From assembly GCA_963743595.1 (NCBI GenBank), contig CAVURW010000263.1, positions 1 through 20,745 on the forward strand: a DNA stretch of 20,745 nt. The letters are read 5' to 3'. Both the position numbers and the translations under genes were made by a program. Positions 14,584-20,745 of this stretch are shown here, in pieces. Source of the DNA: CAVURW01 sp963743595. Its GTDB lineage: Bacteria > Verrucomicrobiota > Verrucomicrobiia > Methylacidiphilales > UBA1321. The stretch's first letter is position 1. Each line of letters opens with the position of its first letter. The notes below the pieces were generated by a model. That model was not told the origin of the DNA. It searched no databases and saw only the letters and a program-made list of their open reading frames with translations.

Positions 14584-15714
14584 TTAGGTCTCGTCGGCAA
14601 GTAAGTCGATTTGGGCGCGGCGCCGTTTCAAGATCAACGCGTGGCGGTGCCGTGCTTTAATTCGATCGTCGCTGAGCAATTCTCCAATGATCCGGCCCAC
14701 CACCATCACCACCGCAAAAACGGGCATCACGAGGAATAGACCGGAGATGCCGGCCACCGCTCCACCAATAAGAAACATCACCACGGTGAGGACCGGGTGC
14801 ATTCGCAAGCTGCGGCCCACGGTTAAGGGAAGGAATACAAAGTCATCGAGCAATCGAACGACAATGAATAGGATAATCGCTTCATAGGGAATGGAGAGAT
14901 CTTTCAGATCGGCCGCCGCCACGATCACCACGATGGCGCATCCCGCAATAGATCCCAGGTAGGGAACCCACGCAAAAACGGCCGCAATAATTCCGAGCGC
15001 AAAGGGAAAGGGAAACCCGAGAATCAGCAGACCCACACCGAGGCATGCGGCATCCAGCGCGGTCAGGGCAATCAGCCCTTGAAGGTATCGGCGCACCTGC
15101 TCGTCCACATCGAAAAAGAGCTCCAGTGAGCGCTCAAAGAACGCGTTAGGAATAGCGCGGACCAGGAATGTTTTGAATCGTCCGCCATCTAAGAGCAGGA
15201 AGTAGGAGAAGTAGGGAATGAGGAGAATGGAGGGGATCCAGTGAAGAATTTGGAGCGCAAGATCGGAAGAATTGAGATGCGCCCACGAATGGATCGAGTC
15301 TTCCAGGGTTTCCTCTGAGACATGGGTGGGGGTGGAGACGGCTATTGGGACGATTCGACTCAGATCGACCTGAAAGCGCTCGAGAATTCCGGCCGCTGCT
15401 TGGAGGTAATGAGCGGCGAATCGATGCCAATCCACGGAGCCATCGAGTAGGGGTGGAATGACCAAAACGAGGAAAAGCGTCACGGCAAGAACGTGCACGC
15501 TACTGGCAAAAAGCACCGCTTGCTTCCGACTTAAACGCCATCGCATGGCGGCCTGAATCATGGGACGGCTGATGTATTGCAGGATCACCGCGAAAAGAAT
15601 GGGCAAAACGAGCCAAAGTAGGGTTTGGCAGATGAGAAGGATAACACACGTGGTGACAATGATCCCAATCCAGACCAGTGGACCCGTGGATTGATCTTTG
15701 GGAAGTTTAGCCAT
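14584..15714 (-). CDS. AI-2E/PerM-family membrane protein
   Basis: A 376-residue polytopic membrane protein of the family once called UPF0118. Hydrophobic segments are seen near the N-terminus (LVWIGIIVTTCVILLICQTL and WLVLPILFAVILQYI), then around VLAVTLFLVLVIPPLL, after a soluble middle loop at SILLIPYFSYFLLL, and a C-terminal block with LGVGLLILGFPFPFALGII, FAWVPYLGSIAG, AIILFIVVRLLDDF and LPLTVGR, which are family signatures. Some members export autoinducer-2, others are ion or proton exchangers; the substrate here is unknown. The ATG at 15714 is used; it overlaps the upstream cNMP-domain gene by eight bases. A GTG at 15744 is an alternative. Confidence 0.88.
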   Translation of the reverse strand: MAKLPKDQSTGPLVWIGIIVTTCVILLICQTLLWLVLPILFAVILQYISRPMIQAAMRWRLSRKQAVLFASSVHVLAVTLFLVLVIPPLLDGSVDWHRFAAHYLQAAAGILERFQVDLSRIVPIAVSTPTHVSEETLEDSIHSWAHLNSSDLALQILHWIPSILLIPYFSYFLLLDGGRFKTFLVRAIPNAFFERSLELFFDVDEQVRRYLQGLIALTALDAACLGVGLLILGFPFPFALGIIAAVFAWVPYLGSIAGCAIVVIVAAADLKDLSIPYEAIILFIVVRLLDDFVFLPLTVGRSLRMHPVLTVVMFLIGGAVAGISGLFLVMPVFAVVMVVGRIIGELLSDDRIKARHRHALILKRRRAQIDLLADET

Positions 15715-16201
15715 GGTTGAACCCGGCCTCCGGTCGGTGGTCACTACTCATGATCGCCATGCGCAGACGTGTGGCCAAGACGCGTGCCAATTGAAAAGAG
15801 ACACGAGATGCGATGCTGGAATGTGTTTGAAGGAGCGAAATGAACTCCGCGCGAAACAGCGCCACGATATGCGTGTCTTCCACCGCGCGCGCCTGTGCGG
15901 TGCGTGGACTTTGATCCAAAAGAGCAACTTCTCCAAAGAAACTACCGGCACCGAAATCGATATGGAAACCATCGTCCTTCGGATTATGATTTCGGATGAC
16001 GCGCACGCGACCGCTTAAGACGATAAACAGACCCTGGCCCTCCTCGCCTTCGTCAAAAATCACTTCCTGCGCCAAATAATGGCGCTCGTGCATCATGCCC
16101 GCCAGAACATTAAGGTCGCGGTTGTTCAGGTCTTTAAAAAGGACAACGCTTTTCAGTTGGCGAGTACGCGGGTGTGGGGGTTCTCCGAATAAAAAACGCA
16201 T
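15707..16201 (-). CDS. Cyclic-nucleotide-binding-domain protein without a DNA-binding domain
   Basis: A 164-residue protein made of little more than one cNMP-binding domain. The beta-barrel sequence is clear (VIFDEGEEGQGLFIVLSGRVRVI, shown here in part as EGQGLFIVLSGRV at 55-67), and the phosphate-binding cassette is FFGEVALLDQSPRTAQARA (88-106) with E91, R100 and T101 in the canonical places, so it could bind cAMP or cGMP. There is no helix-turn-helix after the barrel, so it is not a Crp-type transcription factor; it is more likely a regulatory subunit acting on a partner. The natural partner is the AI-2E-family membrane protein, whose gene overlaps it by eight bases. The start has no strong ribosome site. 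Confidence 0.87.
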   Translation of the reverse strand: MRFLFGEPPHPRTRQLKSVVLFKDLNNRDLNVLAGMMHERHYLAQEVIFDEGEEGQGLFIVLSGRVRVIRNHNPKDDGFHIDFGAGSFFGEVALLDQSPRTAQARAVEDTHIVALFRAEFISLLQTHSSIASRVSFQLARVLATRLRMAIMSSDHRPEAGFNHG

Positions 16202-16271
16202 AGAGGAAGCACAAAAAGAAATGACAGGAATTTCTAATTAAAACCAATAGAAACTGGTGTACACTGGAAGT
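16202..16271. promoter_or_regulatory. Divergent intergenic region
   Basis: This 70-base AT-rich gap separates the four-gene minus-strand run from the plus-strand small genes and must hold promoters for at least one direction. No pair of -35/-10 boxes stands out clearly enough to place. Confidence 0.4.
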
Positions 16272-16538
16272 ATGGCTGAAGTCGAGGTTTGGAGGACTGT
16301 GGTGGAGGTGTTGGTTTGCCCGGAGACTCGTCAGCGTCTACGGGCGCTCGATTCGGATCGCGTTGCCCGGTTAAATGAGGAGATTCGCGCGGGAAAACGG
16401 AAGCGTGTGAGTGGCGAGCCGCAGAAGGAAGTGGTGGAGGCTGCGCTACTCCGCGAAGACGGCCGGGTGGCGTATCCCATTTTGGAGGGTCTTGTCGTTT
16501 TGATGCGCGATGAAGGAATTGTTCTGGAGGAAGCATGA
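16272..16538 (+). CDS. UPF0434/Trm112-like small protein lacking zinc cysteines
   Basis: An 88-residue protein that resembles the UPF0434/Trm112 family: VVEVLVCPETRQRL at the N-terminus matches the usual lxxLxCPxCxxxL, and LREDGRVAYPILEGLVVLM near the C-terminus matches the DG.aYPI.dGIP.ml core. Only one cysteine is present where the family normally has CPxC and often more, and about 35 charged residues are inserted between the two halves, so zinc binding is unlikely. Family members act as partners of methyltransferases or are of unknown use. The ATG at 16272 is taken; a GTG at 16257 is possible. Its stop overlaps the next gene by four bases (ATGA), so the two are translationally coupled. Confidence 0.7.
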   Translation: MAEVEVWRTVVEVLVCPETRQRLRALDSDRVARLNEEIRAGKRKRVSGEPQKEVVEAALLREDGRVAYPILEGLVVLMRDEGIVLEEA

Positions 16539-16852
16539 GTGATCTGGCAGGCAAAAAACTGGGCGTACTTCTCACAGTGAAACCGACCGATATTCGATAC
16601 GCGGCTGCGGTGCGCGTGATTCAAGGCGCGCTGGAGGCAGGCGTGCGCGTCTACATCTACTGTATCGACGATGGAGTGCTCTGTGTGGCCGAGCCAGTTA
16701 TCCAGGAATTTAAAGCACGTGGCGTGAGCTTGTACGGTTGCGCGTATGGGGCGGGTCGCAGGAAAGTGGCGCTTACGGAACAGGCAGCCTGGTCTGGCCT
16801 CACGGTGCTCTCCGATATCATTGGAAGCACGGATCGCTTTCTCTCCTTTTAA
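16535..16852 (+). CDS. DsrE/TusD-like sulfur-relay protein
   Basis: A 105-residue protein with the DsrE-family pattern: strand KLGVLLTVKP, a helix AAAVRVIQGALEAGV, strand VYIYCIDDGV, then an acidic helix and GVSLYGCAYGAGRRKV, where C69 sits at the place of the active cysteine of TusD/DsrE. Known members carry persulfide sulfur in tRNA thiolation or sulfur oxidation. The protein ends with a short helix and DRFLSF. It overlaps the UPF0434-like gene and is followed five bases later by another small alpha/beta protein, giving a possible two- or three-part complex as in DsrEFH. The family call is from pattern and context; the reaction is not proven by the sequence. Confidence 0.7.
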   Translation: MSDLAGKKLGVLLTVKPTDIRYAAAVRVIQGALEAGVRVYIYCIDDGVLCVAEPVIQEFKARGVSLYGCAYGAGRRKVALTEQAAWSGLTVLSDIIGSTDRFLSF

Positions 16853-16857
16853 TTACC

Positions 16858-17211
16858 ATGAAGCTGCCCATAACGCTCATCATGATCGATGGTGATCCCC
16901 GGATCAGCCATCGTCCCGCAGAGGGAATACGAATTGCGGCTGGTCTGCAGCCCTGGAAACGAACTGAGATCGTCGTGTTACTGCGAGGTCCAGCGGGTTA
17001 CGTTCTCCAGGAATTTCACGATGAATTAGTAGACGAGGATAACTTTACGCACTATCTCCCGATGCTGCGCGACGCTAAGATTCCTGTCTGGGTGGAGGCC
17101 TCTTTCGCAGATCGAGAGGCGATTCAAGACTCGCCCTGGCCACATCAATTTGCTGATTTAGTCAAAATGGCCGAGCTGGTTAGAAGTGCCCGTAACGTGA
17201 TTACACTCTAA
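16858..17211 (+). CDS. Small alpha/beta protein, possible DsrF/TusC-like partner
   Basis: A 117-residue protein that begins with a buried strand (LPITLIMIDGD), has a helix GIRIAAGLQPW, a second strand EIVVLLRGPAGYVL, then a helix-rich middle and a last strand PVWVEASF followed by ADLVKMAELVRSARNVITL. The order of elements resembles DsrE-type proteins, but no cysteine is present anywhere, so it cannot carry a persulfide itself and may be a structural partner of the DsrE-like protein just upstream. An in-frame extension upstream to 16738 overlaps the DsrE-like gene; the ATG at 16858 is preferred because it starts at the conserved-looking strand. Confidence 0.6.
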   Translation: MKLPITLIMIDGDPRISHRPAEGIRIAAGLQPWKRTEIVVLLRGPAGYVLQEFHDELVDEDNFTHYLPMLRDAKIPVWVEASFADREAIQDSPWPHQFADLVKMAELVRSARNVITL

Positions 17212-17224
17212 CGACGAATACGCG

Positions 17225-17413
17225 ATGAATCTATACATGATATTAGAATTACAAGAAAGCAAAGTAGCTGATGATTTGCTTAACAGTGTTGAAGAGGGCG
17301 CTCTCAAGATGAAACTATTCGAGTGCTCAAATTTAGAATTTCTTAAGAATCTTTTCAATCAGGACTCAGGCGTGTGGATTTTTTCTGGAGATCCCGCAAA
17401 GCCTATTCAATAG
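17225..17413 (+). CDS. Small unknown protein after the DsrE-like pair
   Basis: A 62-residue acidic protein starting 13 bases after the preceding stop. It begins NLYMILELQESKVADDLLNS and ends with GVWIFSGDPAKPIQ, a pattern of strand, helix, strand, helix, strand that could be a short DsrH/TusB-like third member by position only. No conserved cysteine is in the usual place (one C at residue 34). There is no good ribosome site. Codon composition is a little more AT-rich than its neighbours. Function unknown. Confidence 0.5.
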   Translation: MNLYMILELQESKVADDLLNSVEEGALKMKLFECSNLEFLKNLFNQDSGVWIFSGDPAKPIQ

Positions 17414-17511
17414 TATCCGCCTAGCAAAATCGGCAATTAATCTGTTGTCATCGATATTCATTCAACATTACACTCTCGCATCCAGTAACGACGTTTCTCC
17501 AGTAAACTGAG

Positions 17512-18762
17512 ATGACCCCTTTTCCCACCCGGCCCGAAAAAAGCGATACAGCCACAAAGCGCTGTGCCCGTGTATTGCTGGTGGACGATAACCCACGTCT
17601 GATTCCGCTCTTGAAACGCACCGTGGAAGCGGCCGGTTTACAAGCCATTATCTGTACCAATGGCCAGCAGGCCTGGACCTACCTTTCCGAGAATCACAGC
17701 AGCATCGATTTGATGGTCACCGATCTCTCCATGCCTTTTATCACCGGGCATCAATTGATCGAAAAAGTCTACCGCGCCGGATGGGACTTACCCATCATCG
17801 TTTTAAGTGCGCAGACACATGAATGCGATCCCCAAATGCTCATGCGCTTAGGCGTGAAAGCCGTGTTGATCAAGCCGCAAGGTGTGCGCGATTTGACGAC
17901 CAAGATCATCGAGGTTTTACGCGAGAGCGGGAGGTTGCATGAAGTTGCCCCGGAACCGGCGAGCGAGCCCGATCTCCCCACCGTTTTGATCGTTGAAGAC
18001 GACCCTGTACTCTCGATTGTGCTCGGCGACGTTTTAAAGAAGAAATTGCATGGAGCGCGCGTTCTAAGCTGCAGCACGCTTCAGCAGGGGCATCATTTGA
18101 TCGAATCGTTTGCCATCAACCTATTGATTACGGATCTGAACCTGCCAGACGGAAACGCGCTGGGGCTCATCTGTTCCCTGCTCGATGCACAACCGCACGC
18201 CCATGTGATCCTGACCACCGCCTCGCGTGTGCCATTCTTAAAACAACGTTCTGAAGCGCTCGGCCTCATTCGTTTTCTCGAGAAACCGATTCAGCCGCTG
18301 GAGCTCGCCGATATGGCCAATTCCGCTCTCGCTCGACCGGGTACCTTTCTTCGTCCGGTGACGACTCGATTCCCTAAAATGATGTCCAAGAATATTGGAT
18401 CCGAGGCTGGGGTGCTTCGGTCCGTAGTTCCGTTGACCGATTTGCAACAGCGCTGCACGGCTAAGGGTTCGTACAACATAACCTATTACGTGGAAGCGAG
18501 CGAACCCGCCTCCATTTCGATAAGCGAAGGTGAGTTGATCTGCGCGAGCGTGGGTAAACTCAAGGGCTTCGAAGCGCTTGTGGAAATTGCCTCGTGGGAG
18601 ACCGCATTTGTCGAAGAATCGGAGCTCTGCAGTCCGGTGATCCCGAACCTACCGCATCGTCGGTGGCAATCGATTCTGGTCGATGCCGTACGCAGCGATG
18701 TGCGCTTGAGCCGCATCCCCCCGACGCAGGTCGGCGCGAGTCGGTGGCGGCAGCGGAATTAG
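17512..18762 (+). CDS. Response regulator with two receiver domains and a DUF4388/PatA-like C-terminus
   Basis: A 416-residue signalling protein. Receiver 1 (about 19-137) has D25-D26, phosphoacceptor D71 (VTDLSMP), S99 and K121; receiver 2 (about 157-275) has E162-D163-D164, D208 (ITDLNLPDG), T235-T236 and K258. Both look competent for phosphorylation. The C-terminal part (about 305-400) reads LQQRCTAKGSYNITYY, SISEGELICASVGKLKGFEA and ASWETAFVEE, the pattern of the DUF4388 domain found in PatA-like regulators that bind partners rather than DNA. No DNA-binding domain is seen. No histidine kinase lies in the window, so the input is unknown. The ATG at 17512 is the only early start; upstream spacing is 98 bases. 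Confidence 0.87.
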   Translation: MTPFPTRPEKSDTATKRCARVLLVDDNPRLIPLLKRTVEAAGLQAIICTNGQQAWTYLSENHSSIDLMVTDLSMPFITGHQLIEKVYRAGWDLPIIVLSAQTHECDPQMLMRLGVKAVLIKPQGVRDLTTKIIEVLRESGRLHEVAPEPASEPDLPTVLIVEDDPVLSIVLGDVLKKKLHGARVLSCSTLQQGHHLIESFAINLLITDLNLPDGNALGLICSLLDAQPHAHVILTTASRVPFLKQRSEALGLIRFLEKPIQPLELADMANSALARPGTFLRPVTTRFPKMMSKNIGSEAGVLRSVVPLTDLQQRCTAKGSYNITYYVEASEPASISISEGELICASVGKLKGFEALVEIASWETAFVEESELCSPVIPNLPHRRWQSILVDAVRSDVRLSRIPPTQVGASRWRQRN

Positions 18763-18851
18763 GAAGCCTGTTCGCAGCGGGAATCCGTGTGCTTTGCCAA
18801 ATCATAAAGCGTAAAACTGGACTTGCTACTCGCCGACACTCCTCTATACCT

Positions 18852-19994
18852 ATGGACTCAATTGTGAAAACACTTCTCCTGTCCATCGCATCGCTGCTAA
18901 TCCTCTCTCCTCTCCTGGGAGAGCCCACCCTCACACCGCCGCCGAATCCAGGCTCGTCCGTGGTGGCCCAGCCGACTTCCGCTCCCAAGGAATCGGATGA
19001 AAAGGCAGATGCCTCATGGGCAGGTGTGGCCGGTATTTCCACGGGTGGTGGCTGGGAAAAGTCTAAGGATTGGCAAGAGTTCAGCCAGTTCCTGGATACG
19101 AAATGGCACACGATCGACGTCCATCGCTTGAGCGCCATGCGTGCGTTCTCGAATGCGGAACTCGGCCCAATCACGTCCAAGACTAAGAATGTCTTTTACC
19201 CCTTCAGTGGACCCGATTTTCTCTATGCAGATACGTTGTTTCCAGATGCACAGAACATCATCATGGCCGGGTTGGAACCCGTCGGAACCGCTCCTGATCT
19301 CAATAAGCTTCAGGCCTCCGGGCGACTGGGCGACTACCTGCAGCTCCTGGAGAAGTCGATGTACACAATTTTGAATGCGAGCTTCTACAGGACTAACGAT
19401 ATGAAGGTCGATTTCAACAACAGCTTGGTGGACGGTCTCACTCCTGCCCTGTTGGTTTACATCGGTCGCCAGGGCTATGAAGTGGAAAAGATCGAATACG
19501 GCAAGCTCACTTCCGATGGTGACATTGATGTGCTTCCGAGCTCATCTGGAGCTCACGCCGTCCGGATCACCTATCACTCAAAGGGTGGCGGTTCGGCACG
19601 CACGCTCGTTTACGTGAGCTATGATCTCTCGGATTCCGGCGGTTCCGGCTGGATCGCGATGATGAAAAAACTGGCTCCTGGCGTCACTTACTTGAAGGCC
19701 GCCTCGTATTTACTCCATCACGATAGCTTCTCGCATATTAAGAGCGCCATTTTAGAGTACAGCGTCGGTGTGGTGGAAGATGACTCCGGAATTCCCTTCA
19801 AGGACTTTGATCAAAAGACCTGGACGATCAAGCCTTACGGTAACTACACCGGGCCGATCGGGCTGTTCCACGAGTGGTATCAGAACGATCTCAATGACTA
19901 CTTCAAGAAATTGAAGCCGAAGGCCCTCGATTTCGGTAGTGGCTACGTCTATCGCGCGGAAAATTCATCCCTCATTGTGGCGATCAAGAACTAG
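18852..19994 (+). CDS. Secreted protein of unknown function, 380 residues
   Basis: The N-terminus is a signal peptide (basic MDSIVK, then hydrophobic TLLLSIASLLILSPLLG) followed by a proline-rich linker. The mature part has a distinctive stretch VFYPFSGPDFLYADTLFPDA (114-133) and GLEPVGTAPDL, with W-rich segments and HHDSFSHIKSAILEY near the middle and a GPIGLFHEWYQNDL segment near the end. I recognise no catalytic motif or named family; the PFSGPDF pattern recalls conserved hypothetical proteins in several phyla. An in-frame extension runs back to 18594 inside the preceding gene, but the ATG at 18852 is chosen because it opens the signal peptide. It may form a unit with the regulator ending 89 bases upstream. 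Confidence 0.85.
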   Translation: MDSIVKTLLLSIASLLILSPLLGEPTLTPPPNPGSSVVAQPTSAPKESDEKADASWAGVAGISTGGGWEKSKDWQEFSQFLDTKWHTIDVHRLSAMRAFSNAELGPITSKTKNVFYPFSGPDFLYADTLFPDAQNIIMAGLEPVGTAPDLNKLQASGRLGDYLQLLEKSMYTILNASFYRTNDMKVDFNNSLVDGLTPALLVYIGRQGYEVEKIEYGKLTSDGDIDVLPSSSGAHAVRITYHSKGGGSARTLVYVSYDLSDSGGSGWIAMMKKLAPGVTYLKAASYLLHHDSFSHIKSAILEYSVGVVEDDSGIPFKDFDQKTWTIKPYGNYTGPIGLFHEWYQNDLNDYFKKLKPKALDFGSGYVYRAENSSLIVAIKN

Positions 19995-20009
19995 GCAACG
20001 TGACGTTGC
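19995..20009. repeat. Short palindrome GCAACGT-G-ACGTTGC after the secreted-protein gene
   Basis: Seven-base perfect arms immediately after the stop codon. It could fold with a five-base loop, or be a protein-binding site. It lacks a T run, so it is not a standard rho-independent terminator. Confidence 0.4.
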
Positions 20010-20101
20010 ATCCAATAATCTGAGTGGCCTTTGCCTTTTGCCTTCGCGGCTGCTTTCATGCCCTCTAGGTCCGAAGGGACGGCTTCATGTTCAGCCCAGG
20101 C

Positions 20102-20532
20102 TCAGGCGCGAAGCAACGCAGGCCCTTGATTGAAATCGATGGATGGGTGCGAGGCCGACTTCGCCGCATCCTGCGACGACGAAACCATCGACGTGCACGA
20201 GCCAACTGGCACGATAACCAAACGTGGCCCAGCCGCTACTTTCGTCAGCTGGGCCTGTTCAGCCTGGAACAAGTCCAACAGCATGGACTCACCAACCTTC
20301 AGAATGAAGCCAGCTCACGGGAGAGCCAAATGCGGGAAATCCGCCCGTTCGGTTCGGAGGGAGGTGTCGATCCCGGTGTCGCGCCCTTTTTCCAGTACCG
20401 TCAGGCGGCTAACGAGGTCGTCGACCCATTTTTCCATGGGCAGATTCGCGTCCGAAACGGCAGTGGCGCATCTGCAGAAAGAGGGACAATGGCCAGGCTA
20501 AGAACGAGGAGAGAGAGGAGGAACCGATTCAT
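20102..20532 (-). pseudogene. Broken gene for a small secreted protein
   Basis: An ATG at 20530-20532 opens a classic signal peptide (NRFLLSLLVLSLAIVPLSA, then DA). That frame soon closes. The adjacent frame, reached by adding one G near 20457, continues as AVSDANLPMEKWVDDLVSRL and onward to HLALP, where a TGA at 20315-20317 interrupts it. The same frame then reads on through MLLDLFQAEQAQLTKVAAGP to a TGA at 20102-20104. One frameshift plus one stop in an otherwise gene-like stretch suggests a decayed gene for a secreted protein of about 140 residues. Overlapping plus-strand frames have no start signals or recognisable content. Confidence 0.4.
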
Positions 20533-20745
20533 TTACCACGCGATATAAACATTGGGTTGCGAAATTAGGCGAAGAAAATTCCAGGAATTCGTTTCCTTTT
20601 TCGTCATTTTGGCCGCAACTCCGCCCGGCCGTTTGGAGCAGTGGCGAATGTCACTTTTTGTATGGAAAAAGCCACTATATGGATGGCAGGAGCGTCCGCT
20701 TAATGTTATTTTGAAGCATTAACACCAAGCATCGATCGATACTAC
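20533..20745. other. Terminal stretch with no gene seen
   Basis: Only very short frames are present. It probably contains the start region of the broken minus-strand gene and the leader of whatever follows the window. Nothing else can be supported. Confidence 0.4.

Noticed and set aside
20087..20548. Plus-strand frames of 153 and 123 codons
   Set aside because: They are arginine-rich without a ribosome site; the opposite strand shows a convincing signal peptide and gene-like text.
1..20745. CRISPR array, tRNA or rRNA genes, insertion-sequence transposase
   Set aside because: I saw no regularly spaced repeats, no tRNA-like or rRNA signatures, and no transposase or integrase motifs on either strand.

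Overview
The window comes from a bacterial chromosome. The gene complement (PdxA next to YebC, a divergent PRPP synthetase beside nicotinate phosphoribosyltransferase, kelch-type outer proteins, a twin-receiver regulator) suits a PVC-group bacterium, perhaps Verrucomicrobiota. That placement is inferred from gene content alone and is tentative.

Layout. Positions 1-1441 (+) hold the C-terminal part of a YebC/PmpR-family protein followed by pdxA (vitamin B6). Positions 1442-4100 form a visibly AT-rich island of small unrecognised genes on the + strand; at least two of them are broken by single-base losses in short T runs. Positions 4101-6046 (-) are a translationally overlapping pair, a DPM/GtrB-like membrane glycosyltransferase and an NAD-dependent sugar epimerase/dehydratase, suggesting lipid-linked sugar or cell-surface glycan work.

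Positions 6445-10670 (-) are the most interesting part: a two-gene operon coupled by an ATGA overlap. The first gene encodes a protein that looks like tandem winged-helix domains. The second encodes a 1130-residue protein carrying an N-terminal P-loop ATPase, a central RecB/Cas4-type PD-(D/E)XK nuclease and a complete C-terminal RuvB-like AAA+ motor with its winged-helix domain. I know of no named system with this architecture. It is a strong candidate for an undescribed DNA-processing or anti-phage system. It lies between the 5' and 3' remains of a kelch-protein gene whose tandem paralogue is still intact next door (10917-12026), so the cassette appears to have replaced the middle of one duplicate.

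Positions 12115-16201 (-) are a compact four-gene run: a cyclic-nucleotide-binding-domain protein, an AI-2E/PerM-family membrane protein, nicotinate phosphoribosyltransferase and PRPP synthetase. The last two fit together as NAD salvage (PRPP supply plus PRPP use). Positions 16272-17413 (+) are four small genes, including a UPF0434/Trm112-like protein and a DsrE-like protein with the expected cysteine. Positions 17512-19994 (+) hold a double-receiver response regulator and a secreted protein of unknown function. The window closes with a probably broken secreted-protein gene on the minus strand (20102-20532) and about 200 bases in which I see no gene.
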